This document shows positions 1 through 7,882 of a stretch of DNA of 64,000 nt, in pieces. The position numbers were made by a program, and so were the translations under genes. Every line of letters starts with the position of its first letter. Positions within the stretch are counted from its first letter, which is position 1. Source of the stretch: Glacieibacterium arshaanense (GTDB taxonomy: Bacteria; Pseudomonadota; Alphaproteobacteria; Sphingomonadales; Sphingomonadaceae); NCBI RefSeq assembly GCF_004681125.1, contig NZ_SIHO01000002.1, positions 186,001 to 250,000 on the forward strand. The letters run 5' to 3'. The notes below the pieces were generated by a model, which was not told where the DNA came from, searched no databases, and saw nothing but the letters and a program-made list of their open reading frames with translations.

Positions 1-539
1 CAGTCGGAGTGCTGGGCACCACTCGTCCAGATCTTCTGGCCGTTGATGATCCAGTCGCCGCTGCCGTCATTCGCCGGCTCGGCACGGGTGCGCAGGCCTG
101 CAAGGTCGGACCCCGAAGCGGGTTCGGAGAAAAGCTGGCACCAGACCTGCTCGCCCGCTGCTGCCTGCGGCAGCAAGTCGCGCTTCTGGTCTTCGCTCGC
201 CCACGCCATCAGCGTCGGGCAGCACATGCCGTGGCCGATGGTGAACAGGCCGCCAAGCGCCGCATAGGGGCCTTCTTCCTGCCCCCAGATGACGCGCTCG
301 ATCGGGCTGAAACCGCCGCCGCCATATTCCTTGGGCCAGTGCAGGCAGGCATAGCCGGCGTCGTACTTCTTCTTCTGCCACGCCCGGGCCGCAGCCATCG
401 GGTCTTCGCTGGTGACGCCGCCACTGGCGAAACCGGCGGTGCGCAGCTGCGCCTCGAGGTGCTTGGGCGCATTGGCGTCAAGCCAGGTGCGAACGGTGGC
501 GCGGAACGCAGCTTCCTGCGGGGTATCGTCAAAATTCAT
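1..539 (-). CDS. Acyl-CoA dehydrogenase, N-terminal part (cut by window edge)
   Basis: FAD-dependent acyl-CoA dehydrogenase, catalysing alpha,beta-desaturation of an acyl-CoA thioester. About 179 codons are visible from the ATG at 539 and the gene runs off the left edge. The protein starts MNFDDTPQEAAFRATVRTWL, and the flavin/substrate signature CQLFSEPASGSDLAGL is present before the edge. A GGGAGAG ribosome binding site lies just upstream. The start is only 13 nt after the stop of the upstream acyl-CoA dehydrogenase at 553-1680, so the two are surely co-transcribed. Tandem pairs like this often form mixed alpha2beta2 enzymes acting on bulky (steroid- or terpenoid-like) CoA esters; the actual substrate cannot be read from the sequence. 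Confidence 0.93.
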   Translation of the reverse strand, partial: MNFDDTPQEAAFRATVRTWLDANAPKHLEAQLRTAGFASGGVTSEDPMAAARAWQKKKYDAGYACLHWPKEYGGGGFSPIERVIWGQEEGPYAALGGLFTIGHGMCCPTLMAWASEDQKRDLLPQAAAGEQVWCQLFSEPASGSDLAGLRTRAEPANDGSGDWIINGQKIWTSGAQHSD

Positions 540-552
540 GGTGTCTCTCCCG

Positions 553-1680
553 TCAGGCGGCGTTTTTGGTTTGCAGGCGATCGATCAGCTTGTCTTCCCA
601 TTGCGACAGGCTGCCGAGGTTGAGCGCGAGCAGGTTCGCGCGGCGGTAATAGAGGTGGCAATCGAACTCCCAGGTGAAGCCCATGCCGCCATGCACCTGA
701 ATGTCGTTTTTGGCGCAATGCTGGAACGCCTGCGTCGCCGAGACACGCGCGGTGGCCGCGGCTTCGGGCAGCTCCGCCGCACCCGTCGAAAGCGCCCAGG
801 CACCGTAATAGCTGTTCGAGCGCGCCAGCGTCGCCGACACATACATGTCGGCAAGCATATGCTTGATCGCCTGGAACGAGCCGATCGGCCGGCCGAACGC
901 CATGCGCTCGAGCGCATAGTCGCGCGCCATTTCGAGCGCGCGGTCGGCGCCGCCGACCTGTTCGAACGCGGTCAGCACCGCGGCGCGGTCGTACACCGCC
1001 TGAATGGTCGCCCAGCCTTCGCCGGCAGTGCCCAGCGGCTCGGCGGCGGCGCCATTGAACGTCAGCTTGGCGTGGCTACGCGTCGGGTCGATGGTGGCGA
1101 CCGACTCGCGCGTCACGCCGGCGGCGTTGAGGTCGACGATAAACAGCGAAATCGCGCGTTCGTCACTGCCGCTGCCGGTGCGCGCCGCGACAATCGCGAA
1201 ATCGGCGATATCACCGTCGGCGACGGGCAGCTTGACGCCGCTCAGCGTGCCGCCGGCAGCTTGCGTCTTGATGCTGCGTGGCGTTGTCGTGCCGGTGCCT
1301 TCGGCGAACGCGAAGGTGCCGATGGCTTCACCCGCCACCAGCTTGGGCAACCAGGCCGCCTTTTGCGCCGGGCTGCCAGCCATCAGCAGGAATTCGGTGG
1401 CGAGGAACACCGACGACGAAAACGGCACCGGCGCAATGACGCGGCCGAGCTCTTCGGCAACGACGCACAGTTCGAGATAGCCCGCACCGAGCCCGCCGAA
1501 TTCTTCGGGAATCGCGATGCCGAGAAAGCCCATTTCGGCGAGGCCCTGCCACAGCGCGCGGTCGAACGGGGCCTTGCCTTCAAGCACCGCGCGCACCGCC
1601 TTGGGTGGGCATTTGGCCTCCAGAAAGCGCCGCGCCTCGGTGCGCATCTGCGCCTGTTCTTCGGAAAATTCAAAGTTCAT
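553..1680 (-). CDS. Acyl-CoA dehydrogenase family protein (probable partner subunit)
   Basis: 375-residue acyl-CoA dehydrogenase-fold protein starting MNFEFSEEQAQMRTEARRFL. The N-terminal helical domain, middle beta domain and C-terminal helical domain (QVHGGMGFTWEFDCHLYYRR) are recognisable. The tail lacks the usual YEGT- or GGTSE-type segment after the GGxGF motif, and the middle-domain signature is weak (GTFAFAEGTG in place of a SEPxxGSD-like motif). This pattern fits the less canonical subunit of a heteromeric acyl-CoA dehydrogenase whose partner is the next gene, 13 nt downstream. It is divergent from the acyl-CoA dehydrogenase at 1858 across a 177-bp region holding an 18-bp palindrome. 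Family is sure; the subunit role is inference. Confidence 0.9.
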   Translation of the reverse strand: MNFEFSEEQAQMRTEARRFLEAKCPPKAVRAVLEGKAPFDRALWQGLAEMGFLGIAIPEEFGGLGAGYLELCVVAEELGRVIAPVPFSSSVFLATEFLLMAGSPAQKAAWLPKLVAGEAIGTFAFAEGTGTTTPRSIKTQAAGGTLSGVKLPVADGDIADFAIVAARTGSGSDERAISLFIVDLNAAGVTRESVATIDPTRSHAKLTFNGAAAEPLGTAGEGWATIQAVYDRAAVLTAFEQVGGADRALEMARDYALERMAFGRPIGSFQAIKHMLADMYVSATLARSNSYYGAWALSTGAAELPEAAATARVSATQAFQHCAKNDIQVHGGMGFTWEFDCHLYYRRANLLALNLGSLSQWEDKLIDRLQTKNAA

Positions 1681-1786
1681 GGCTGATCCTGCTCGCTTGC
1701 GGCCTGTTGCGGCCGATTATTGCATTCGCGGCGTCGCGGCCGTGCAGATCCCCAAGCACCGGCGCGACGGCACATATAAGACAGTG

Positions 1787-1804
1787 GTTGACGTGCGCGT
1801 CAAC
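1787..1804. promoter_or_regulatory. 18-bp palindrome, candidate TetR-type operator
   Basis: Perfect 7-bp arms, GTTGACG and CGTCAAC, separated by TGCG, lie in the divergent promoter region between the acyl-CoA dehydrogenase genes starting at 1680 (minus) and 1858 (plus). The form, with TGACG half-sites, is like operators of TetR-family regulators of acyl-CoA catabolism in proteobacteria. No regulator gene is adjacent, so the binding factor is unknown. Confidence 0.5.
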
Positions 1805-1857
1805 CTCGCGCATCGACGGCGCAACTTTTGTTGACCGCATTCTTGGGAGATTCAGCC

Positions 1858-3000
1858 ATGCTCGATACTGCCGCGCGCACCGCTTACGACGAAAACCACA
1901 TCGCCTTCCGCGACACCGTCCGCAAATTGTTCGAACGCGAACTGATCCCGCACCTCGACCGCCACGAAGCCGAAGGCATTGTCGATCGCAACTTCTGGCG
2001 CGCCTGCGGCGATGCCGGGCTGCTGTGCCCGACGGTGCCCGAAGAACTTGGTGGCCTCGGCCTCGACTTCGGCTTCAACGCCGTCATCGATGAAGAACTC
2101 GCCTATGCCGGCTCGTCGGCCGGCATCACGCTGCAGTCGGACATCGTCTGCGACTATATAGTCAACTACGGCTCGCCCGAACAAAAGGCCAAATGGCTGC
2201 CCAAGATGATCTCGGGCGAAGTCATCACCGCTATCGCAATGACCGAACCCGGCACCGGCAGCGACTTGCAGGGCATCAAGACCACTGCCCGCCGCGACGG
2301 CAACCACTACCTGATCAACGGCTCGAAGACTTACATCACCAATGGCCAGAACGCCGACCTGATCATCCTCGTCGCCAAGACCGACCCGACGTTGGGCGCC
2401 AAGGGCATGTCGCTGATTCTCGTTGAAAGCGACCGCGACGGCTTCGCGCGCGGCCGCAACCTCGACAAGATCGGCCAGCACAGCGCCGACACGTCGGAGC
2501 TGTTCTTCAACGACGTTCGCGTGCCGATCACCAACTGCCTCGGCGAAGAAGGCAAGGGTTTCGCCTATCTGATGAGCCAGTTGCCGCAGGAACGCCTGTC
2601 GATCGCCGTCTCGGCGCAGGCCGGCGCGCAGCGCGCGTTTGACGAAGCCGTCAAGTTCACCAAGGACCGCAAGGCCTTCGGCAAGACCATCTTCGATTTC
2701 CAGAACACCCGCTTCCAGCTCGCCGACCTCAAGACCAAGCTGCAAGTCGGCTGGGCCCACCTCGACTATTGCATCAAGCGCCACCTCGCCGGTGAACTGA
2801 CGCCGGCCGAAGGCGCCGCCGCCAAGCTCTGGCACACCGAACTGCAGTGGGAAATCTGCGACATGGCGCTCCAGCTCCACGGCGGCGCCGGCTACATGAA
2901 CGAATACCCCGTCGCCCGCCTGTGGCGCGACGCCCGCGTCACCCGCATCTTCGGCGGCACCAGCGAAATCATGAAGGAAATCGTCAGCCGCGAAATCTGA
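1858..3000 (+). CDS. Acyl-CoA dehydrogenase
   Basis: 380-residue canonical acyl-CoA dehydrogenase. The ATG at 1858 (MLDTAARTAYDENHIAFRDT) is preferred over an upstream in-frame TTG at 1828 because GGGAGA sits 7 nt before it. The flavin signature AIAMTEPGTGSDLQGIKT, the QVGWAHLDYCIKRHLAGE helix region and the C-terminal RIFGGTSEIMKEIVSREI are all present. The family oxidises acyl-CoA to trans-2-enoyl-CoA and passes electrons to ETF. The GGTSEIMKE ending resembles the long-chain or general acyl-CoA dehydrogenase branch. It is monocistronic, ends in a strong hairpin, and is divergent from the 553-1680 gene. Confidence 0.95.
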   Translation: MLDTAARTAYDENHIAFRDTVRKLFERELIPHLDRHEAEGIVDRNFWRACGDAGLLCPTVPEELGGLGLDFGFNAVIDEELAYAGSSAGITLQSDIVCDYIVNYGSPEQKAKWLPKMISGEVITAIAMTEPGTGSDLQGIKTTARRDGNHYLINGSKTYITNGQNADLIILVAKTDPTLGAKGMSLILVESDRDGFARGRNLDKIGQHSADTSELFFNDVRVPITNCLGEEGKGFAYLMSQLPQERLSIAVSAQAGAQRAFDEAVKFTKDRKAFGKTIFDFQNTRFQLADLKTKLQVGWAHLDYCIKRHLAGELTPAEGAAAKLWHTELQWEICDMALQLHGGAGYMNEYPVARLWRDARVTRIFGGTSEIMKEIVSREI

Positions 3001-3011
3001 CGCGACGTTGA

Positions 3012-3033
3012 CCCCTCCCGTTCGCGGGAGGGG
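3012..3033. terminator. GC hairpin with TTCG tetraloop between convergent genes
   Basis: CCCCTCCCG-TTCG-CGGGAGGGG is a perfect 9-bp stem closed by the extra-stable UUCG loop, 11 nt after the acyl-CoA dehydrogenase stop and before the end of the minus-strand hydrolase. There is no long T tract, so it may act as a transcript-end stabiliser as well as a two-way terminator. Confidence 0.6.
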
Positions 3034-3050
3034 CAATAGCGTCCGGCGGC

Positions 3051-3902
3051 CTATCTGCCGGCCGCGAAGAAAGCCAACACTTCGCGCGCGACGAAGTCGG
3101 GGCGCTCCTCGGGAATCCAGTGACCGCAATTTTCCGCGGTGCCGCCCTCGACATGCGTTGCGACGCGCCGCCATGATTCGAGTGCGCTCTGGCCGCGCCC
3201 GCGCGTCGCCGGGTCGCCGCCATAGGCCAGGATCGGCATCGTCAGCAGCGCCTGTTGCCGGAAAGCGGTGTTGTCGGCGATGTCGGTCGGCACGGCGCGA
3301 TAGTATTCGAACCCCGCGCGCATTGCGCCCGGCTGGGCATAGGCGCGGACATATTCCGCCTGCGCGACCTCGGGTATCGCATCAGGATGCGCCCCACCGA
3401 AGCGGTAGAAGAAGCGCAGATAAATGTCCTCGCGCCCCTGCGTCAGCGCTTCGGGCAGGCCGGGCAGCGCGTGGAAGCCGAAGTGCCAGCGGTTGTGATG
3501 TTCGACCGGCCCGCCGTCGCCGAGCACCGGCGCATCGAAAATCGCCATGGCGCGGACGCGGTCGGGAAACTGCGCCGCGAGCGCATAGGCCACCGGCCCG
3601 CCCCAGTCGTGCGCGACGACAAAAAAGCGTTCATGGCCCAGCACCGTCATCAGCTTGGCGATATCCTGCGCCACGGTCTTCTTGTCATAGCCCCCCTCGG
3701 GCCGGCTGCTGTCACCCAGGCCACGCAGGTCGGGCGCAATGACGCTGTAGCGGGCCGCGAGCGCCGGGATGACGTCGCGCCACATGAACCAGGTCTGTGG
3801 CCAGCCGTGCAGCAGCACGACCGGCGCGCCGCTACCCGCCGTCACATAATGGAGTTCGACATCGCCTAGGTCGGCGCGGTGGTGTTCAAAGCGGTCAGGC
3901 AT
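3051..3902 (-). CDS. Alpha/beta hydrolase, epoxide hydrolase/haloacetate dehalogenase type
   Basis: 283-residue alpha/beta hydrolase. The oxyanion motif HGWPQTW is near residue 32, and the nucleophile elbow is VVAHDWGGPVAY, with Asp (not Ser) as the probable nucleophile near residue 104. This is the hallmark of epoxide hydrolases and haloalkanoate dehalogenases, which form an ester with an Asp. A late His is in the ENCGHWIPEE segment. No signal peptide, so cytosolic. It stands about 20 nt upstream of the TauD-type gene on the same strand order and may share a transcript with it. The substrate is unknown. Confidence 0.9.
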   Translation of the reverse strand: MPDRFEHHRADLGDVELHYVTAGSGAPVVLLHGWPQTWFMWRDVIPALAARYSVIAPDLRGLGDSSRPEGGYDKKTVAQDIAKLMTVLGHERFFVVAHDWGGPVAYALAAQFPDRVRAMAIFDAPVLGDGGPVEHHNRWHFGFHALPGLPEALTQGREDIYLRFFYRFGGAHPDAIPEVAQAEYVRAYAQPGAMRAGFEYYRAVPTDIADNTAFRQQALLTMPILAYGGDPATRGRGQSALESWRRVATHVEGGTAENCGHWIPEERPDFVAREVLAFFAAGR

Positions 3903-3924
3903 GGCGGGTTCCCTTCGGGGTCGC

Positions 3925-4773
3925 TCAGAACGGCCGGTCGCCGATGATCGTCGCGCGGTGCATCCGGCGATTGCACGGCGGATAGTCCATCACCGCATAG
4001 TGCTGGGTGCAGCGATTGTCCCAGATGGCGATGCTGTCGGGCGTCCAGCGCCAGCGCAGCTGATATTCGGGGATCGCTGCCTGGGATTGCAGGAAGCGCA
4101 ACAGCTCGCCGGCGCCGTTGGTGAAATCCTGCCCGACGCGCACTCGGCTGGCGGTGTGATAGTTGGTGAAGTGTGTCGCGAAGGCGTTGACGAACAGCGC
4201 TTTGGCGCCGGTTTCGGGGTGGGTGCGCACCACCGGGTGTTCGGGGTCGGGGAAGCGCTCCTTCATCGCCAGCCGGTCGGCCATCGGCTTGGCCGCCATG
4301 AACGTCGCCTCCATGCTGTGGCGCGCGCGCAGCGTGGCGATGTCGTCCTTGATGTGGTCGGGCAGCCGTTCGTACGCCAGCTCCATATTCGCCCACATCG
4401 TGTCGCCGCCGACGGTCGGACATTCGACACAACGCAGCACCGCGCCCATCGGTGGACATTCGCGCCACGTGGCATCGGTATGCCAGGCGTTCTCATAGCG
4501 TTCGGGCGGGTTGTCGGGGGTCTTGTTGATGTGGATGATACCCGGCTCGCCGTCGACGCTGGTGGTCAGTGGATGATCCTCGAGAGGGCCGAAGCGCCGC
4601 GCGACGCCGGCATGCTGCGCATCGGTCAGCGGCTGGTTACGGAAGAACAGCACCTTGTGGGCCAGCAGCGCGGCGTGGATTTCGCCGAAAAGATCATCGT
4701 TGGTCGCCGCTTCGGCCAGTTTGATGTTGCTGATTTCGGCGCCCAGCGCGCAGGTCAGTCGTTCGATCTGCAT
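3925..4773 (-). CDS. TauD/TfdA family 2-oxoglutarate dioxygenase
   Basis: Fe(II)/2-oxoglutarate-dependent dioxygenase of the TauD/TfdA family, 282 residues from the ATG at 4773 (MQIERLTCALGAEISNIKLA), which has GGGGAG 9 nt upstream. An open frame runs further upstream to 4941 but lacks family similarity. The metal-binding facial triad is visible as H98-x-D100 (NAWHTDATW) and H258 (DNRCTQHYAV), and the 2OG-binding Arg lies in the C-terminal RMHRATIIGD. Family members split C-S, C-O or C-H bonds in compounds such as taurine, 2,4-D and alkyl sulfates. The divergent AraC-type gene at 4863 is the likely local regulator. Substrate unknown. Confidence 0.93.
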   Translation of the reverse strand: MQIERLTCALGAEISNIKLAEAATNDDLFGEIHAALLAHKVLFFRNQPLTDAQHAGVARRFGPLEDHPLTTSVDGEPGIIHINKTPDNPPERYENAWHTDATWRECPPMGAVLRCVECPTVGGDTMWANMELAYERLPDHIKDDIATLRARHSMEATFMAAKPMADRLAMKERFPDPEHPVVRTHPETGAKALFVNAFATHFTNYHTASRVRVGQDFTNGAGELLRFLQSQAAIPEYQLRWRWTPDSIAIWDNRCTQHYAVMDYPPCNRRMHRATIIGDRPF

Positions 4774-4862
4774 GATTTTCTCCCCGACGTGCATCGGCGA
4801 CGTCCTTGGCGAACGTGCCTGCAGGCTTGTCATACACCCGTCACCTCGCGCACGATTAAGGA

Positions 4863-5894
4863 ATGTCGGACAGTCCGCAAACCCAGTCGCAATCGCTCGA
4901 CGCGCTGCAGCGCGTCGGCCCGCTCGTGCATTTGCCCGCACTGGCGGCAGAATATGGCGTCGCGCTCGACGCGATTGTTAACGGCACAGGCGTTGCCGCC
5001 GCCGCATTCGCCGACAGCGATGCGCTGATTTCGTACCGCCAGTGCAGCCGCATTCTCGCGCGCTGCGCAAAACTGACCGGCAATCCGCAGTTCGGACTGT
5101 TGCTCGGTGCGCGCACTACCACCGCCGATCTCGGCCAGCTTGGCGCGCTGTTCCGTGCCGCACCGACGCTGGGTCAGGCGATGGTCGCCGCAGTCGATGT
5201 CCAGGCGGTCAATTCACGCGGCGCGACCGTCTATCTCCACCGGTCGGGCGATGACGTCGTGTTCGGCTATGCGATCTACGAGCGCGATGCCGTCGCGCAG
5301 GACCAGCTCTATCCGATGCTGGTCGCGGCGCTGGCCAGCGTCATCCGCGAACTGACGCAGGGCGCGGTGGTGCCGGTCGAGATGCTGCTGCCGTTGCGCC
5401 CGCCTGTCGACCAACGGCCGTTCGACGTCGCACTCGGCGCGCCGCTACGCTTTGACCAGGCCGAAGCCGGTGTCGTGTTGCCGGTGGCGGCGCTCGATGC
5501 GCCCGTCGCGGGTGGCGACCCTGAAACCTTCAACCGGATCAGCAGCAACGCCAGCGCGCAGTTGGCACAGGCGCAACGACCATGGACGCGCCGCGTCCAA
5601 CGCGCGATGCGGCCGCTGATCCTGCGCGGCGCACCGTCGACCGGCGCAATGGCGCGGCTGCTCGGCATCGAGTTGAGGACGCTGACACGGCATCTGGCGC
5701 GCGAAGGCACGACGTTTCAAACCGAACTCGATGCGACGCGGCGGGCGATGGCGTGCGAATTATTGCAAACCACCGGGCTGGCCATCGCCGATGTCGCCGA
5801 CGCGCTGGCCTACGCCCATCAGGCAAGCTTCACCGACGCCTTTCGCCGCTGGACCGGCAAGACGCCTAGCGACTGGCGAGCGGCGGCCGCGTAG
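4863..5894 (+). CDS. AraC-family transcriptional regulator
   Basis: 343-residue regulator. The N-terminal two-thirds fits the arabinose-binding-like ligand domain used by OruR/FeaR-like members, and the last ~100 residues hold the paired AraC helix-turn-helix (ARLLGIELRTLTRHLAREG, then IADVADALAYAHQASFTDAF). The tail FRRWTGKTPSDWR is the classical AraC signature. It is divergent from the TauD-type dioxygenase with only 89 nt between starts, so it probably controls that gene in response to its substrate. AAGGA abuts the ATG with no spacing, so translation may be weak or the start slightly different. Confidence 0.92.
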   Translation: MSDSPQTQSQSLDALQRVGPLVHLPALAAEYGVALDAIVNGTGVAAAAFADSDALISYRQCSRILARCAKLTGNPQFGLLLGARTTTADLGQLGALFRAAPTLGQAMVAAVDVQAVNSRGATVYLHRSGDDVVFGYAIYERDAVAQDQLYPMLVAALASVIRELTQGAVVPVEMLLPLRPPVDQRPFDVALGAPLRFDQAEAGVVLPVAALDAPVAGGDPETFNRISSNASAQLAQAQRPWTRRVQRAMRPLILRGAPSTGAMARLLGIELRTLTRHLAREGTTFQTELDATRRAMACELLQTTGLAIADVADALAYAHQASFTDAFRRWTGKTPSDWRAAAA

Positions 5895-5930
5895 CTGGGC
5901 GAAGGGCTCGGGCCTGTCCGCAGGAGGCCC

Positions 5931-6329
5931 TTACTTCACCCGCGTCCAGGTCTGCGACTTGCAGCCAATGCCGCCAATCAGGCAGCCCTTGCCGGTCAGG
6001 GTGTTGTCGTTGACGACCGTCACCGTGCCTGAAAACGTCTTGTTGATGTCGGGGACGAAGACTTTGCCCTTCCAATGGGTGTCGTCGACCTGCGTAAAGT
6101 CCTGAAACAGGTCCATGCCGACAAGGTGCGGGCTGCCGCCTTTGGCCGCGTCCGCCTTGGCCTTGGCGTTGGCCCAGACGACGACGCCGCACATCTTGTC
6201 GCCGCACGGTTTGGCCGCCACGTGAACGCTGTTCGCGGGGTTGTGCCAGACGCCGTAGGATCGGTGTGTGGTGGGGGCTGCCGCCAGCACCGGCGTGGCA
6301 AATAGCAGCGCGATGGCAAAGCGGCGCAT
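5931..6329 (-). CDS. DUF2147 family exported protein
   Basis: 132-residue protein with a clear signal peptide (MRRFAIALLFATPVLAAAP). The mature part fits DUF2147: GVWHNPANSVHVAAKPCGDK, CGVVVWANAKAK, then GKVFVPDINKTFSGT and a final CKSQTWTRV. Four cysteines in the mature part could make two disulfides. The family is periplasmic or outer-membrane-associated, and its function is unknown. It is the last of three closely packed minus-strand genes. Confidence 0.85.
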   Translation of the reverse strand: MRRFAIALLFATPVLAAAPTTHRSYGVWHNPANSVHVAAKPCGDKMCGVVVWANAKAKADAAKGGSPHLVGMDLFQDFTQVDDTHWKGKVFVPDINKTFSGTVTVVNDNTLTGKGCLIGGIGCKSQTWTRVK

Positions 6330-6340
6330 GATGACTCCTG

Positions 6341-6751
6341 TCAGCGAGCGAACAATTGCCCGATATCCTTGAACGCCTTGAACTCCAGGGCGTTCCCCGC
6401 CGGGTCATGGAGGAACATCACCGCTTGCTCGCCGACCTGCCCGGCGAAGCGGATGCGCGGGGCGATGACGAACTGCGTGCCGGCTGCGGTCAGCTTGGCC
6501 GCGAGTGCTTCCCAGGCTTCCCAGCCCAGCACCAGCCCGAAATGCGGCACCGGCACATCGTCGCCGTCGACGGGGTTGTGCGCTTGCGCCGCGCGTGGCG
6601 CCAGATGCGCGACGAGCTGGTGGCCTTCGAAATCGAAATCGACCCAGTGCGAACTCGACCGGCCTTCGGCGCAGCCGAGCAACTCGCCGTAGAAGCGCCG
6701 CGCCGCCGCCAGGTCATCGACGGGGATAGCGAGGTGAAAGCGCGGCCTCAT
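6341..6751 (-). CDS. VOC (glyoxalase/bleomycin resistance) family protein
   Basis: 136-residue single-domain vicinal oxygen chelate protein with two beta-alpha-beta-beta-beta modules: [20 protein letters not shown] opens the first, and [19 protein letters not shown] the second, ending in [17 protein letters not shown]. Candidate metal ligands are His6, His71 and the Glu of the ALEFKAF motif. Members are glyoxalases, dioxygenases or antibiotic-binding proteins, and the exact role cannot be told. Its start overlaps the stop of the DUF1465 gene by 4 nt (ATGA), so the two are translationally coupled. Confidence 0.88.
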   Translation of the reverse strand: MRPRFHLAIPVDDLAAARRFYGELLGCAEGRSSSHWVDFDFEGHQLVAHLAPRAAQAHNPVDGDDVPVPHFGLVLGWEAWEALAAKLTAAGTQFVIAPRIRFAGQVGEQAVMFLHDPAGNALEFKAFKDIGQLFAR

Positions 6752-7143
6752 GCGGCAAGCGCCATATCAGCGGCGTGCGCACGCGCGAACAGGTCGCGAC
6801 TGGCCACTGCCAGCCCGCGTGCCCGCGCCGGCAATAGGTCGAGCGCAACATCGACGTCGGGCAGGCTCAGCCGGCGGTCGGCGTGCGCGGCGACCTCGCC
6901 GTTGCGGATGGCTTGCTGCAGCAGGCCCCATGACACGATGGCGATCAGCCGCGTGGTGATGCGCAGCGATTCGAGTGCCGTTGCGGTGCGTGCAGCTTCA
7001 GGCAATTGCGCACGCTCGGCAATGCCGGGGCCGTCGAAATAGCCGCGTGCGGCATCCGCCAGCTTGAGTGCTTCGGCATAAATCGGATCGACCGAAGCGG
7101 CGGCCGGATTGGCTGTGTTCAGGCTGGTAGAGCGGCTTTCCAT
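6748..7143 (-). CDS. DUF1465 family protein
   Basis: 131-residue cytosolic protein from the ATG at 7143. The segment [20 protein letters not shown] followed by [20 protein letters not shown] matches the alphaproteobacterial DUF1465 family as I know it (helical, function unknown). An upstream in-frame ATG at 7194 has a good AAGGGGG site, so a 148-residue form is possible. The gene is divergent from hsp20, and the 7194 start would lie 10 bp from the hsp20 promoter -35 box. Confidence 0.75.
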   Translation of the reverse strand: MESRSTSLNTANPAAASVDPIYAEALKLADAARGYFDGPGIAERAQLPEAARTATALESLRITTRLIAIVSWGLLQQAIRNGEVAAHADRRLSLPDVDVALDLLPARARGLAVASRDLFARAHAADMALAA

Positions 7144-7203
7144 GGGACTTCTATGCCCGATTTCAAGCGCGCCACCAATCATCATTGCACGCATTGTCGC
7201 CCC

Positions 7204-7231
7204 CTTGAACCGCGTTTGGCGCTTCCTAAAT
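7204..7231 (+). promoter_or_regulatory. Candidate RpoH (heat-shock sigma) promoter of hsp20
   Basis: CTTGAAC at 7204-7210 followed, after 14 nt, by CCTAAAT at 7225-7231 matches the sigma-32 class layout (CTTGAA, 13-15 nt, CCxxAT-like). It lies about 90 bp upstream of the Hsp20 start, leaving room for the structured leader. This is a motif match only. Confidence 0.6.
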
Positions 7232-7237
7232 CTGTGC

Positions 7238-7322
7238 TGTCGGCGCTGCCATTCGGGGTGCCGACAAACGCTCCGGCCATACCGGCGGAGCGGCTCGCGT
7301 ATCGCTTTGCTTGAAAGGATTA
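7238..7322 (+). ncRNA. ROSE-like RNA thermometer in the hsp20 leader
   Basis: The leader opens with a perfect 7-bp stem (TGTCGGC 7238-7244 with GCCGACA 7260-7266). It then has a CCGG-rich hairpin near 7270-7290 and ends with TTGCT (7307-7311), TGAA, AGGAT (7316-7320). TTGCT opposite the Shine-Dalgarno AGGA, with a G facing a G, is the hallmark of ROSE-type thermometers known from rhizobial small heat-shock genes. At low temperature the ribosome site would be masked. No experiment is implied; the call rests on motif, position and gene type. Confidence 0.65.
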
Positions 7323-7325
7323 CCC

Positions 7326-7814
7326 ATGCGTGCTTTTGATTTTTCGCCGCTGCTGCGTTCGTCGGTCGGTTATGAAAACCTCAACCGCCTCGTCGATTTT
7401 GCCACCCGCGGCGACAGCGCCGACAACGGCTACCCGCCCTACAACATCGAGAAGGTCAGCGACGGTGCCTACCGGATCGCCATGGCGGTCGCCGGCTTCG
7501 CGCAGGCCGAGCTCGACCTGACCGTGCAGGAAAACACGCTGATCGTCACCGGCGCCACCGCCGATGCGCCGGAAGCCGCCAACGACCGCGTCTTCCTGCA
7601 TCGCGGCATCGCCAAGCGCGCGTTCGAGCGCCGCTTCCAGCTCGCCGACACCATCAAGGTGACCGGTGCCAGCTACGAAAACGGCCTGCTCAACATCGAC
7701 CTCGTCCGCGAAGTGCCCGAGCACAAGAAGCCGCGCAAGGTCGAGATCGGCAACGCCCCGACGGTCACCGTCGAAGCTGCGCCGATCGACGCGACGCGTC
7801 TCGCTGCCGAATAA
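7326..7814 (+). CDS. Hsp20 family small heat shock protein
   Basis: 162-residue small heat-shock protein (IbpA-like). The start MRAFDFSPLLRSSVGYENLN is at 7326 with AGGA 6 nt upstream. The alpha-crystallin domain covers about residues 35-135 (YNIEKVSDGAYRIAMAVAGF through GLLNIDLVREVPE). Conserved pieces are AELDLTVQENTLIVTGA and the FERRFQLADTIKVTGASYEN stretch that forms the dimer beta-strands. These ATP-independent holdases bind unfolding proteins and hand them to DnaK/ClpB (clpB is at 50 kb). Expression is probably under RpoH plus a leader thermometer, and the gene ends in a strong terminator. Confidence 0.96.
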   Translation: MRAFDFSPLLRSSVGYENLNRLVDFATRGDSADNGYPPYNIEKVSDGAYRIAMAVAGFAQAELDLTVQENTLIVTGATADAPEAANDRVFLHRGIAKRAFERRFQLADTIKVTGASYENGLLNIDLVREVPEHKKPRKVEIGNAPTVTVEAAPIDATRLAAE

Positions 7815-7831
7815 GCGCGCTGCTGCAACGC

Positions 7832-7863
7832 AAAGGGCCCGGGAGCAATCCCGGGCCCTTTTT
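7832..7863 (+). terminator. Rho-independent terminator of hsp20
   Basis: A perfect 13-bp stem (AAAGGGCCCGGGA / TCCCGGGCCCTTT) is closed by a GCAA tetraloop and continues into a T run, 17 nt after the hsp20 stop. The A-tract mirrored by the T-tract makes it work on both strands, also serving the convergent TPR gene. Confidence 0.92.
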
Positions 7864-7882
7864 CGTGTTCAAGATATGCAGC

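Noticed and set aside
412-3174. Large antisense frames opposite the acyl-CoA dehydrogenase genes (412-1686 plus, 1852-3174 minus)
   Set aside because: Composition matches the reverse reading of real genes and no known domain is visible.
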